DNA of 64,000 bases from Peteryoungia aggregata LMG 23059 (GCF_030814435.1 NZ_JAUSUW010000002.1:62001-126000); one strand, 5' to 3'; counted from the first letter of the stretch, positions 1 through 8,793 are shown. Translations and numbers: made by a program. Notes: generated from the sequence alone by a model not told the origin.

Positions 1-785
1 TCGACGAAGCGGTGGCGTTCGTAGAGGAACTTCAACACGGCTTCGCGGGATTTGAGGTAAGTACGGTCAGCGGCGAGCGCGATACGGTCGCGCACCCGCG
101 GGATCGGGACATCCAGGATTTCCCCGATTCTGGCGGCCGGTCCATTGGTCATCATCACGATGCGGTCGGACAACAGCACCGCCTCGTCGACGTCATGGGT
201 GATCATGATCATCGTGTTGCCGAGGCGGGCATGGATCTCCATCACCGCATCCTGCAAATGGGCGCGGGTAAGCGCATCGAGCGCGCCGAAGGGCTCGTCA
301 AGCAGCAGGATCTTCGGCTCCATGGCGAGCGCCCGGGCAATGCCGACACGCTGCTTCATGCCACCGGAGATTTCCGCCGGACGCTTGTCCTTGGCATGCG
401 CCATCTGCACGAGATCGAGATTGCGCATGACCCATTCATGCTTCTCCGCCCGTGTCTTCTTGCCGACAAAGACCTTGGAAACGGCCAAATTGACGTTTTC
501 GTAGACGGTCAGCCAGGGCAGCAGCGAGTGGTTCTGGAAGACGACGGCGCGTTCCGGACCCGGCTCGTTGACCTCGACATTTTCGAGGAGGACAGCGCCG
601 GCGGAGACCCGCGTCAGCCCGGCGATGAGGTTCAGCAGCGTGGACTTGCCGCAGCCGGAATGGCCGATGATCGAGACGAATTCACCCTTGTCGATGGTGA
701 GGCTGACATCCTTCAGGACCTCGGTCCTCGTGCCGCCGCGTTCGAAGCTTTTGTCGATATGGTCGATCTTGAGATAGGCGTTCAT
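1..785 (-). CDS. nrtD: nitrate ABC transporter ATP-binding protein NrtD (partial, C-terminal end beyond window)
   Basis: This is the cytoplasmic ATPase of a nitrate/nitrite (NrtABCD-type) importer. It reads from an ATG at 785 to the window edge, about 261 codons, so the last residues are missing. The Walker A motif GHSGCGKST lies at about residues 41-49. The signature is ISGGMKQR, the Walker B is ILLLDEPFGALDA, and the H-loop is MITHDVDEA. The M in place of Q in the signature is common in the nitrate/taurine/SsuB subfamily. It starts 11 nt after the permease stop and belongs to the nasTS-nrtABD run. Taurine and sulfonate ATPases are close relatives. The nitrate call rests on the adjacent CmpA/NrtA-type binding proteins and nasT. 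Confidence 0.9.
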   Translation of the reverse strand, partial: MNAYLKIDHIDKSFERGGTRTEVLKDVSLTIDKGEFVSIIGHSGCGKSTLLNLIAGLTRVSAGAVLLENVEVNEPGPERAVVFQNHSLLPWLTVYENVNLAVSKVFVGKKTRAEKHEWVMRNLDLVQMAHAKDKRPAEISGGMKQRVGIARALAMEPKILLLDEPFGALDALTRAHLQDAVMEIHARLGNTMIMITHDVDEAVLLSDRIVMMTNGPAARIGEILDVPIPRVRDRIALAADRTYLKSREAVLKFLYERHRFV

Positions 786-796
786 GGTCGCTCTCC

Positions 797-1693
797 TCAG
801 TTCTTCGCGGTGCCGCGGGTGATGACGTTGCCGATGAATGCGACCAGCTTGTCGAGGACAAAGCCGGTCACGCCGATATAGGCGAGCGCCACGATGATGT
901 CGGAGAGACGCGAGGAATTCCACGCATCCCAGATAAAGAAGCCGATGCCAACGCCGCCGGTCAGCATTTCCGCGGCAACGATGGCAAGCCAGGACAGGCC
1001 GATTCCGATGCGAAGGCCGGTGAAGATATAAGGGGCGGCAGCCGGCACCATGATGCGGATGAAGAATTCCATCGGGTTTAGGCGCAGCACGCGGGCGATG
1101 TTGCGATAGTCGTCCGGAATGTTGCGCACGCCGACGGCGGTGTTGATGATCACGGGCCAGATCGAGGTGATGAAAATGACGAAGATCGCCGACGGGTTTG
1201 AATTCTGGAAAGCCGCGAGCGACAGTGGCAGCCAGGCAAGCGGCGGCACCGTGCGCAGGATCTGGAAGATCGGGTCGAGACCGCGCATGGCCCAGACCGA
1301 CTGACCGACGACCGCGCCAAGAAACACTCCGACGATGGCCGCGAGGCCAAAGCCGATTGCGACGCGCTCGAGCGAGACGAGAACGCGCCAGGCAAGCCCG
1401 ATATCCTGCGAGCCAAAGTCAAAGAAAGGATAGGCGATGAGGTCATAGCTGTCAGCCCAGACCTGGGTCGGCGACGGCAGGGTGGCACCGGGCTGGGAAC
1501 AGGCGAGCTGCCATATGGCAAGCAACGCGAAGAGCACCACCAACGGCGGCAGGATGTTGCGACAGACAAGTGCCAGCATTTTGCGCATATCGATCCCGCG
1601 AGCAGGACGTTGCGCCATCACGACGACGGTGCCGGTCCTGTTCACAGACGAGGCCGTCGCCTCTGTGTGGGCCTTGCGGGCGGTTGCGGTCAT
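797..1693 (-). CDS. nrtB: nitrate ABC transporter permease NrtB
   Basis: This inner-membrane permease of the nitrate importer has 298 residues from the ATG at 1693. That start is preceded by an AAGAGGATC ribosome site and is preferred over an upstream in-frame ATG at 1744 that lies next to a palindromic element. There is a transmembrane segment near residues 40-60 (ILPPLVVLFALLAIWQLA) and about five more after it. The coupling loop carries the EAA-type pattern around FRNIARVLRLNPMEFFIRIMVPAAAPYIFTGLRIGIG. It lies 11 nt before nrtD and is separated from nrtA by a palindromic repeat. SsuC/TauC-like permeases share the fold, and context gives the substrate. Confidence 0.9.
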   Translation of the reverse strand: MTATARKAHTEATASSVNRTGTVVVMAQRPARGIDMRKMLALVCRNILPPLVVLFALLAIWQLACSQPGATLPSPTQVWADSYDLIAYPFFDFGSQDIGLAWRVLVSLERVAIGFGLAAIVGVFLGAVVGQSVWAMRGLDPIFQILRTVPPLAWLPLSLAAFQNSNPSAIFVIFITSIWPVIINTAVGVRNIPDDYRNIARVLRLNPMEFFIRIMVPAAAPYIFTGLRIGIGLSWLAIVAAEMLTGGVGIGFFIWDAWNSSRLSDIIVALAYIGVTGFVLDKLVAFIGNVITRGTAKN

Positions 1694-1729
1694 GGTTTGA
1701 TCCTCTTGGGCGGTTGGTGTGTAGCCAGC

Positions 1730-1806
1730 GATGAGGGGAGGCAAATGCGCCGAGCGTCGCTCCCCTCATCCGGCCATGCGTGGCCACAGCCTCCCCCGCG
1801 GGGGAG
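1730..1806. repeat. RIME-like palindromic intergenic element
   Basis: Two palindromes lie back to back between nrtA and nrtB. A perfect 11-bp inverted repeat GATGAGGGGAG / CTCCCCTCATC (1730-1740 and 1760-1770) is followed by CTCCCCCGCGGGGGAG at 1791-1806. The order of CTCCCCTCATCCGGCC and a C-rich/G-rich hairpin resembles the Rhizobium/Brucella intergenic mosaic element RIME1, from memory. Inside a transcribed operon it would fold in the mRNA and could limit nrtBD expression relative to nrtA. Confidence 0.65.
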
Positions 1807-1815
1807 ACTGTAAAA

Positions 1816-3114
1816 TCAGGCTCCGGCCTTGATTTCGAGGCTGTCGAGATAGGCCTTCGGGTTTTCCGGATCGAAGACTTTGCCGTCGAAGAAGGTTTCT
1901 GGACCGCGCGAGCTCGATGCCGGGATATCGGCGGCAGCAATGCCGAGATCAGCGGCTGCCGCGCGCCAGATGTCCTCGCGGTTGACCTTGTCGACCAACG
2001 CCTTGATGTCGGTGTCGGGTGCGAACTTGCCCCAGCGGATATTCTCGGTGAGGAACCAGGCATCGTGGCTCTTGAAGGGATAGGAAGCGTGGTCCTTCCA
2101 GAACTTCATCTCGAGCCCGGTGTTTTCGGCGAGACGGCCATTGCCGTAGTTAATGGTGCCCTTGAGGCGACCCGCGACATCCTTCGGAGGCACATTGAAC
2201 CACTGGCGCTTGCCAAGGATCGCCGACATCTCTTCCTTGTTGTCCATGCTGTCGGCCCAGATCTGGGCTTCCATGACGGCCATCATCAACGCCTTTGCGG
2301 CGTTTGGATTCTTTTCGATCCATTCGGTGCGCAGGCCGAGCGCCTTTTCCGGATGGCCCTTCCACAGCTCGCCGGTGGTGCAGGCGGTAAAGCCGATGCC
2401 CTGATTGACGAGTTGCTCGTTCCAGGGTTCGCCGACACAGAAGGCATCCATGTTGCCGACCTTCATGTTGGCGACCATCTGCGGCGGCGGCACGACGATG
2501 GTGGAGACATCCTTGTCCGGATCGATGCCGCCGGCGGCCAGCCAGTAGCGGATCCAGAGGTCATGGGTGCCGCCCGGGAAGGTCATCGCGACCTTGATCT
2601 CATTGCCGGCTGCTTTCTTGACGGCAAAGGCGTCCTTCAGCTTGGAGGCATCGAGCTGAACGCCGGTCTCGGCATATTCCTTGGCAACGGAGATGCCTTG
2701 GCTGTCGAGGTTTAATCGGGCGATAATCGACATCGGCACGGGAACGTTGTTCTGCGTCACCTTGCCGGTTTCCATCAGATAGGGCATCGGGGTCAGAATA
2801 TGCGCACCGTCGACACCGTTCGCTTCGCCACCGAGCACGAGGTTGTCGCGGGTAGCGCCCCAGGAAGCCTGCTTCAGCACTTCGACATCGGCCATGCCGT
2901 ATTTTTCGAAGAAGCCCTTTTCCTTGGCGATGATCAGCGGGGCGGCATCGGTGAGTGCGATGAAGCCAAGCTTCACGCCCGTTACTTCAGGCCCGGCGGT
3001 TGCGGCGAAGGCGCCCGACGGAAATGCAAGGCGGGCAGCACTTGCCAGTGCTGCCGCAGAGCCGATCTTGAGAATCTGACGCCGGCTGATGCTCGTTGCT
3101 GTGGTCTTGGTCAT
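1816..3114 (-). CDS. nrtA: nitrate-binding periplasmic protein NrtA
   Basis: This 432-residue CmpA/NrtA-family substrate-binding protein delivers nitrate/nitrite to NrtBD. The N-terminus carries a twin-arginine signal (SRRQILKIG near residues 10-18), followed by a hydrophobic stretch and a probable cleavage near SGAFA-ATAGP, so it is probably exported folded by Tat. Family blocks include KLGFIALTDAAPLIIAKE, LSPMPY-like ILTPMPYL, and FPGGTHDLWIRYWLAAGGIDPDKD. The start has a typical spacing after a long leader (3115-3467) rather than directly after nasS. It is paralogous to the NasS-like protein upstream. The family includes bicarbonate-binding CmpA, but the nas regulators favour nitrate. Confidence 0.92.
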   Translation of the reverse strand: MTKTTATSISRRQILKIGSAAALASAARLAFPSGAFAATAGPEVTGVKLGFIALTDAAPLIIAKEKGFFEKYGMADVEVLKQASWGATRDNLVLGGEANGVDGAHILTPMPYLMETGKVTQNNVPVPMSIIARLNLDSQGISVAKEYAETGVQLDASKLKDAFAVKKAAGNEIKVAMTFPGGTHDLWIRYWLAAGGIDPDKDVSTIVVPPPQMVANMKVGNMDAFCVGEPWNEQLVNQGIGFTACTTGELWKGHPEKALGLRTEWIEKNPNAAKALMMAVMEAQIWADSMDNKEEMSAILGKRQWFNVPPKDVAGRLKGTINYGNGRLAENTGLEMKFWKDHASYPFKSHDAWFLTENIRWGKFAPDTDIKALVDKVNREDIWRAAAADLGIAAADIPASSSRGPETFFDGKVFDPENPKAYLDSLEIKAGA

Positions 3115-3467
3115 AGCTGTTTGCCCCTCTTTGTCTGATGACGGAGATCCGGAAAAACGAAAAAACGCCGCATGCTATCTTGCGAGGTCCTGGCGGGAGG
3201 AGCCGGACAGCAAGAACCCTGCGACGTCATTGTCTGATGGTTATCTGCGCCTTTAAGGCGCTCATCCGTCCCGCGATCGCCGTTGACCGTGGACATCGAT
3301 AGCAAAGCAAGGGCCGTGCCAGTTTCACCTGGCGATGGTTAAGCCTGTGAAAAACAATCGCTGTTTACAGGTCCGGAGGCGCAGCGGTCACCTGCCGGAG
3401 TGAAGACCTGCTCGTTCGAAAGCCTGACATTGCGTGCAAATGCCTTAGGTTTGTGCAGTGCAGCGCA
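3115..3467 (-). promoter_or_regulatory. structured nrtA leader, probable NasT (ANTAR) antitermination target
   Basis: This 353-nt gap between nasS and nrtA is full of inverted repeats. Reading with the genes, the order is a bulged stem-loop (3371-3344, CCTGTAAACA / TGTTTTTCACAGG), then a short hairpin with a six-base loop (3333-3318, GCCAG / CTGGC), then a GCGCCTTTAAGGCGC palindrome (3261-3247). A strong hairpin (3214-3179) and U tracts follow. The 10-mer CATCAGACAA occurs twice, before and after the last hairpin (3239-3230 and 3140-3131). Known biology: NasT-type ANTAR proteins bind paired stem-loops in nitrate-operon leaders and prevent termination. The function here is inferred from that and from the adjacent nasTS. 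I did not confirm the canonical A/G loop bases. Confidence 0.6.
3153..3214 (-). terminator. leader terminator-like hairpin before nrtA
   Basis: On the minus-strand RNA, CTTGC-t-GTCC-GGC pairs with GCC-a-GGAC-ctc-GCAAG (3214-3179). A run of six U (3165-3160) and then five U (3157-3153) lie 14-26 nt further on. The U tract is farther from the stem than in a textbook intrinsic terminator. It is the only terminator-like structure in the nrtA leader. Confidence 0.5.
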
Positions 3468-4766
3468 TTAGCCATCGGTCGCCTCCCCGCCGGCCGACGA
3501 GGCCGATCGGACCGGAAATCGCTCGACATAAGCCTCCACATCATCTGGATCGAAGAGCTTGCCATCCATGAAGCCATCATAGCCACCGGACGCCTTTTCG
3601 CTCGCCGCATCCGGCAGGGCGGCATCCTGCCCCAACGCTGTGATGTAGAGGTCAGGCCGGAAAGCGCTCCGCGCATGCGTCATGCCTTCATCACTGAAGT
3701 CTGCCTGACCCCAGCGAAGCATCTGGCTATAAATCCAGCTTGCCTGATCTGGCCGCGGATGGTTGGCGGCTCCGCGGTGGAAGAGGAAATAATCCGGGAC
3801 GACCCGTTTTGTCCCCTGCGCATCGAGACTGAACTCGCCATTCAATACGCGGCGAATGATGCCCGTGGGCGCTGCAATGTATTCCGGCGCGCTCAGGATC
3901 TCGGCAAGCTCGTTGTGGTGACCGGGGTCATCGCACCAGCGCGCCGCCCGATCGAGCGCGACGATCAGACGGGAGACCGTGTCGGCATTGGCATCGGCCC
4001 AGTCGGGGCGCATGCCGAGCACCTTTTCAGGTGCCAGAGGCCAGATATCCTGCTTGGCAGCCACGATGCGCCCCGTCCCTCGTTCCGACGCAATCATGTT
4101 CCAGGGTGCCCCCACGCAAAAACCATCGATCGCACCGGCCTCAAGCGCATCCGAAGTCAGCGGTGGTGGCACGACCACCAGCTTCACGTCCCGGTCCGGA
4201 TCAATGCCGCCCGCCGCCAGCCAGTAACGGAACTCATAATTGTGCGAGGAGAAGGGATAGGTCATCCCCAGTGTTGGCACCGGCTCGCCCCGCGCGCGCA
4301 TGTCGGCGAGCAAGGCCGCCAGTGCCTTTGCATTGGCCAGGGCATCCGCATCGTCTGCCAGCCCGGTCAAAGACTTCATCCGTTCGAAGATGCGTGCCGA
4401 AAGAGTAATGGCATTGCCACCACGACCGAGGAAAAAGGGCGCGATGGTCGGTGAGGGATTGGATCCAAGCCCAAGCATGGATGCGACGGGCATCGGCGAA
4501 AGCATATGCGCAATGTCGAACTGGCGGAAGGCAAGCCGATCGCGAACATTGGCCCAGGTCACATCCCTGACCAGTTCGAGGCGCAATCCCTCCCTTTCAG
4601 CGAAGCCAAGCTCCGCCGCGACGATCAGGATCGAGGCATCCATCAGCGGGATGTAGCCTGCCCTAAGTGTCCTCTGCTCCTTGCCACGCACAGACGCTGG
4701 CGCATGGATGGCAGTGTCGCCGGATTGGGTTGAAACCATATCGCTCACCAGCATTCTCCGATCCAT
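3468..4766 (-). CDS. nasS: NasS-like nitrate-sensing protein
   Basis: This 432-residue CmpA/NrtA-fold protein lacks an evident export signal: residues 1-30 are charged and polar. That fits a cytoplasmic nitrate sensor rather than a transporter subunit. Family blocks include LRAGYIPLMDASILIVAAELGF, HMLSPMPVA and MTYPFSSHNYEFRYWLAAGGIDPDRD. In known NasS-NasT systems NasS holds the RNA-binding NasT inactive and nitrate releases it. The gene begins 7 nt after the nasT stop. The exact start is uncertain because in-frame ATGs at 4766, 4754 and 4736 all have weak ribosome sites. Confidence 0.85.
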   Translation of the reverse strand: MDRRMLVSDMVSTQSGDTAIHAPASVRGKEQRTLRAGYIPLMDASILIVAAELGFAEREGLRLELVRDVTWANVRDRLAFRQFDIAHMLSPMPVASMLGLGSNPSPTIAPFFLGRGGNAITLSARIFERMKSLTGLADDADALANAKALAALLADMRARGEPVPTLGMTYPFSSHNYEFRYWLAAGGIDPDRDVKLVVVPPPLTSDALEAGAIDGFCVGAPWNMIASERGTGRIVAAKQDIWPLAPEKVLGMRPDWADANADTVSRLIVALDRAARWCDDPGHHNELAEILSAPEYIAAPTGIIRRVLNGEFSLDAQGTKRVVPDYFLFHRGAANHPRPDQASWIYSQMLRWGQADFSDEGMTHARSAFRPDLYITALGQDAALPDAASEKASGGYDGFMDGKLFDPDDVEAYVERFPVRSASSAGGEATDG

Positions 4767-4773
4767 GCCGCGC

Positions 4774-5367
4774 TCACAGCAGCAGTCCTGCAGCCGTCAC
4801 GACGCTCTGGGCGATGTCGGCCAGCTTCTTCTTCTCATTCATGGCGGTCTGTCGAAGCAGAGCGAAAGCCTGCTCCTCGCTCAAGCCCCGCATTTTCATC
4901 AGGATGCCCTTGGCGCGTTCGATGACCTTGCGCTCCTCAAGCGCATTGCGCGCCTCAAACAGTTCGCGCTGGAGGCGGCTGAAGGCATTGAAGCGGCTGA
5001 CCGCCATGTCAAGGATAGGCTTGATCCGCTCTTTCTTCAGCCCATCAACCACATAGGCCGACACGCCGGCATCGACGGCAGCCTCGATTGCGGCGGTGTC
5101 CGAGCGATCAACGAACATCGCAATCGGCCGCGAGATCATGCGGGTAAGCTGGAACATATGCTCCATCATGTCACGATTGGGGTTCTCGATGTCGATGATG
5201 ATGACATCAGGATCCATCGTCTCGATCAGCCGCGCGACACCCTGCATCTCATGGATCACCCTTACATTCAGATGCCCGGCTTCGTTCAGACCCTCTTCGA
5301 TGATCGAGGCCCGAATTGCATTTTCGTCGATGACGAGGATCGTTAGATCAGTTGAATTTTTTGACAT
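4774..5367 (-). CDS. nasT: NasT-like ANTAR transcription antiterminator
   Basis: This cytoplasmic regulator has 197 residues from the ATG at 5367. The N-terminal half is a receiver-like domain (ILVIDENAIRASIIEEGL; IIIDIENPNRDMM). The C-terminal ~60 residues are an ANTAR RNA-binding helix bundle with the typical ERAKGILMKMRGLSEEQAF and LLRQTAMNEKKKLADIAQSVV patterns. Known NasT proteins bind leader hairpins of nitrate genes and cause readthrough. An upstream in-frame start at 5421 would add 18 residues without receiver homology and is rejected. It leads the nasT-nasS pair and probably controls the structured leader before nrtA. Confidence 0.9.
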   Translation of the reverse strand: MSKNSTDLTILVIDENAIRASIIEEGLNEAGHLNVRVIHEMQGVARLIETMDPDVIIIDIENPNRDMMEHMFQLTRMISRPIAMFVDRSDTAAIEAAVDAGVSAYVVDGLKKERIKPILDMAVSRFNAFSRLQRELFEARNALEERKVIERAKGILMKMRGLSEEQAFALLRQTAMNEKKKLADIAQSVVTAAGLLL

Positions 5368-6123
5368 GCTCACGCCAAGGCCGCCACAGACAACCACGAG
5401 AGCCGCGTGATGCGCAGACATCTCCCTGGATCCACTGCTTCGTCCAAAACGCGCCGTGGCTTCCTCGCAACTGCATGAGTGCTAGTGTGTACGGACAATG
5501 CGGTCTCCCACTTACATCTCCCATCATTAAGCAATTTTCACGCCAGATTTTTCGCTCAATATCAGTGGATGGGATGACAAAGCTGAACTGTTCGGAAGGC
5601 GGAGGAGTATTCCAGATGGTGAAGCAATTCCCGATGCCACCGAGAGGATAAGGCGAGAGACATCATATTCACTTTGCACTCGTCTTTCCGAGGCCCGGCG
5701 AATTCTGCATCAAGTAACGTGCGCTATGGGGCAACGGTGTGTTCTCGCTCCATGGTCGGAACGAGCGCGCAAAGCGACCACGCGAAAACGATCGCTTGAC
5801 CTTCTGCTTGAGCGCTGCTGAGCGGAAATAATTGCCGCTCTCCCGCCATGTTGACGTCAGCCCAAAGCCAGGGCACAAAGATGACCTCCACGGTCGCTCG
5901 CGACAGGAAAACATAGAAGAATCAAAGGCTATTTTATTAAGCCCTTGAAATCATGTGAGAATCCAGGTTCTCCAGGCGGGCCATTTTAGGTCGGTTTTCC
6001 GCGTAGATTTGGCGGCTGTTTCTCACAGAAAAATGCGACGTCTTCTCAACAACTTGAGCACTTTCGACATCTTTTTTTCAGGTCATCCGTCGTGCTTAAA
6101 CGTGTCGCGCTAGCTTGGTAGGG
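5368..6123. other. gene-free stretch upstream of nasT
   Basis: No convincing gene is seen. The stretch holds the nasT promoter region on the minus strand, a copy of the long dispersed repeat (5812-5975), and the left flank of the IS91 element. Short open frames here lack ribosome sites and recognisable homology. Confidence 0.6.
5812..5975. repeat. dispersed repeat, copy 1 (~164 bp)
   Basis: This aligns without gaps to 14902-15065 at an offset of 9090 bp, with roughly 14 mismatches (about 91% identity by eye). The core reads TGAGCGGAAATAATTGCCGC onward. It is noncoding or at most carries a short spurious frame. Both copies are in the same orientation. Confidence 0.9.
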
Positions 6124-6285
6124 GGCCCAAGAGAGACGACCTCTTTGGGGCCGGCAGAACGAACCCGTTGCGCGGGAGGGCGTTCTCGGTTGAGGTAGCG
6201 GGCGCAGGCTGGAGACAGCGCCTGGATTGAACGTCGTCCGGCAAGGGCAGAGCATGACGAGCTTCTTCAACAAAGGAGCCTGATC

Positions 6286-7194
6286 ATGCCATACCCCTCT
6301 CTCGACACACCTATCAGCCCACTGCGCCAGCGGTTGATCGACGATATGAACATGCGGCGTTTCTCACGCGAAACGCAGCGAAACTATCTTCGCGATATTG
6401 GACGCCTGGCGTCCTTTCTCGGGCGGTCCCCAGACACGGCGACCGCCGACGATCTGCGACGGTTCCAGATCGAGCAGCAGAACGATGGCGTGCCCGTTCC
6501 GACAATGAACAGTATCGTGTCGGCGTTACGCTTCCTCTTCACCCAGACGCTTGACCGTCCGGACCTGGCGCGCAGACTTGTCCGGCTAGCGCATCCTCGG
6601 AACCTGCCTGTGGTACTGAGCCGCGACGAGGTTGCCCGGTTGCTCAATGCCACCACCTGTCTCAAACATCAGGCCGCATTGTCAGTCGCCTATGGCGCCG
6701 GCCTGCGTGTCGCTGAGGTCTCCATGCTGAAGGTCACCGACGTCGACAGTGAGCGGATGCTCCTGCGGGTCGAGCGTGGCAAGGGCGGGCGCTATCGCAA
6801 TGCCATGCTTTCTGAGGATCTGCTCACCTTGCTGCGCGAGTGGTGGAAGGTAGGGCGGCAGCAGGGTGTGATGCATCGCGACGGCTGGTTATTCCCAGGC
6901 CAACACGCGATGAAGCCGATCAGCACACGGCAGCTCTATCGGGTTGTCGTGGAAGCGGCCCGGGCCGCCGACATTGCCAAGCGGGTCGGGCCGCATACGT
7001 TGCGCCATAGCTTCGCCACCCACCTGCTGGAGGACGGCACAGACATCAGGATCATCCATGTCCTTCTCGGACACGCAAAGCTCAACAACACCGCCCTCTA
7101 CACCAAGGTGGCGACCAAGACTGTCCGCATGGTGACGAGTCCGCTCGACAAGCTCGGCCTGTTCAAGCCGGAAGAAGCCTCCCCCGACGGTTGA
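6286..7194 (+). CDS. IS91-associated tyrosine recombinase/integrase
   Basis: This 302-residue phage-integrase-family protein has an N-terminal SAM-like core-binding domain (about residues 10-100, FSRETQRNYLRDIGRLASFL) and a C-terminal catalytic domain. The catalytic residues are visible: Arg in YGAGLRVAEV (about residue 145), His-x-x-Arg in HTLRHSFATHL, His in LLGHAKL, and the Tyr nucleophile in TALYTKV. It is intact. Genes of this type sit directly upstream of Y2 transposases in some IS91-like elements. Its role in transposition is not established. The ATG follows AAAGGAG. Confidence 0.88.
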   Translation: MPYPSLDTPISPLRQRLIDDMNMRRFSRETQRNYLRDIGRLASFLGRSPDTATADDLRRFQIEQQNDGVPVPTMNSIVSALRFLFTQTLDRPDLARRLVRLAHPRNLPVVLSRDEVARLLNATTCLKHQAALSVAYGAGLRVAEVSMLKVTDVDSERMLLRVERGKGGRYRNAMLSEDLLTLLREWWKVGRQQGVMHRDGWLFPGQHAMKPISTRQLYRVVVEAARAADIAKRVGPHTLRHSFATHLLEDGTDIRIIHVLLGHAKLNNTALYTKVATKTVRMVTSPLDKLGLFKPEEASPDG

Positions 7195-7198
7195 GCCA

Positions 7199-8392
7199 GT
7201 GCGTGCCTCGATCGAGGTCGCCGACATCTTCCGTGCGGCCGGGGCGGCGTACCGACGCGCGCATGCAGGACATTTGAGCTTGCCGCAACTGAAGGTGATG
7301 TCGGCGGTTGAGAACTGCCGCACTGCTGCCCTTGGCGGTCACGTCGAGGCCTGTGAGGATTGTGGCCAGTGGCGGATCGCCCACAACTCCTGCCGCAATC
7401 GGCACTGCCCAAAATGCCAGGGTGCCGCCGCGCGGACATGGCTTGCCGAACGCGAGGCCGATCTGCTTCCGGTCGGATACTTCCACGTCGTGTTCACGCT
7501 GCCGGCCGAGGTTGCCGATCTTGCCTGCCAGAACAAAGCGCTCGTTTATGACCTGCTGTTCAAGGCGGCGTCGGAGACGATGCTGACCATCGCGGCCGAT
7601 CGCAAGCATCTCGGCGCGCGTATCGGCATCACCGCCGTGCTCCACACATGGGGATCCGCGATGACCCATCACCCGCATGTCCACATGATCGTTCCGGGCG
7701 GCGGCATCACGCCAGACGGAAGCAGATGGATATCATCGCGCCCGGCTTTCCTGCTTCCCGTACGGGTACTCGGCAAACTGTTCCGACGGTTGTTCCTTGC
7801 CCGGCTGGTCGCTCTGCACGATGCCGGGCAGCTTGGCTTCTTCAGTGCTCTTGCCCATCTCGCCGAGCGGCATGCCTTCTTGCGACATCTATCGCCAGTT
7901 CGGAAAAAGCGCTGGGTGGTCTATGCCAAGGCGCCCTTCGCAGGACCGGAAGCAGTGCTTGCCTACCTGTCACGCTACACCCATCGGGTCGCAATCTCGA
8001 ACCGCTGACTGATCGCCTTTGACGAAACTGGCGTCACCTTCCGCTACAAGGACTACCGTCGCGACGGCTGCGATCGGCAGCAGGTCATGACGCTCGCCGT
8101 CGATGAGTTCATCCGCCGCTTCCTGCTCCATGTCTTGCCGCGCGGCTTCCACCGGATCCGGCACTACGGCCTTCTCGCAGACTCTGCCCGAAAGACCAGC
8201 CTTGTGCTTGCGCGCGAACTCCTGCACGTCGCCGCACCGGTCGATGACACCGCTCCTGGCGAACCAGATGACTTCCGCCCGCCATGCTCCTGCTGCGGAG
8301 GACGCATGATTGTCGTCGAGGTCTTTGCACGCTGGAAGCAGCCGCGAGGACCACCAGAGGCGACAGCAACGACCCGGGAGGCAGCTTTATGA
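7199..8392 (+). pseudogene. IS91-family Y2 (HUH) transposase, nonsense-mutated
   Basis: The frame starts at GTG 7199, 4 nt after the integrase stop, and encodes 269 residues to a TGA at 8006-8008. The same frame then continues with plausible transposase C-terminus (LIAFDETGVTFRYKDYRRDG ... RIRHYGLLA) to a stop at 8390-8392. A CGA-to-TGA change is the simplest explanation. The catalytic parts all lie before the stop: a Cys4-type zinc finger (CEDCGQWRIAHNSCRNRHCPKC), the HUH motif (HPHVHM, about residue 158), and the two tyrosines in YLSRYTHR. The truncated protein therefore keeps the catalytic core but loses about 128 residues. Probably inactive. Confidence 0.85.
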
Positions 8393-8793
8393 CCCGGCAC
8401 GGAATGGCCAAAACTCCAGCCGCAGGCTTCACGCCTCCGGCAACCGACCCGCATGCGCCCGAGGAGATCACCGGCGTCGATATGCTTCCAACGAGCCGGG
8501 CGCCGAGCTGTCAAAGCCGCACGGGTGCGAAACAAAGCGGCCTTTCCGTAGCCATCGATCCACTTTCTGGCTGCGGGCTCCCCACCCCGCGAATCAGCCG
8601 TAAATCGAAATCTCCATAGCATCAGCCTGTGGTCCGCGGGTTCCTTCCTCGGGGACTTTCGTACGTCTGCCGGCGCCCGAAACTCTTCACGCCAAGAGAC
8701 CGTCCGTTACTGTCGGACGGGCGGCGGAAGCGGATGCACCAATTTCAAACGCAGTCGGCCAACGCACCGGCCTCGGCAAGCTCAAGTCTGCCG
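8393..8793. other. gene-free stretch at the right side of the IS91 element
   Basis: I see no supportable gene. It includes the 3' tail of the IS element and the perfect hairpin at 8700-8720. The remaining ~70 bases lead into the NTF2-like gene, which is transcribed toward it. Confidence 0.55.
8700..8720. repeat. perfect hairpin, candidate IS91 terminus
   Basis: CCGTCCG (8700-8706), loop TTACTGT, CGGACGG (8714-8720). There is no U tract in either direction, so an intrinsic terminator is less likely than an IS end structure. Confidence 0.4.

Larger units (their letters stand above)
6124..8720 (+). mobile_element. IS91-family insertion element with integrase and broken transposase
   Basis: It contains a tyrosine-recombinase gene (6286-7194) followed within 4 nt by a Y2/HUH transposase (7199-8392) that carries an internal stop. 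The boundaries are approximate. I placed them at a bulged hairpin on the left (6124-6152, GGCCC-AAGAG / CTCTT-tg-GGGCC) and a perfect hairpin on the right (8700-8720), because IS91 elements have hairpin-bearing ori and ter ends and no terminal inverted repeats or target duplications. The true ends could differ by a few hundred bases. Confidence 0.6.

Noticed and set aside
3318..3371. Calling a canonical ANTAR two-hexaloop motif in the nrtA leader
   Set aside because: Tandem stem-loops are present, but the loop bases I can read do not clearly show the conserved A and G positions. The call stays as a probable target.
5669..5914. 81-codon minus-strand frame across the first dispersed repeat
   Set aside because: The second repeat copy does not preserve the same frame outside the repeat, and there is no ribosome site. 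I treat it as a noncoding repeat that is sometimes annotated as a small protein.
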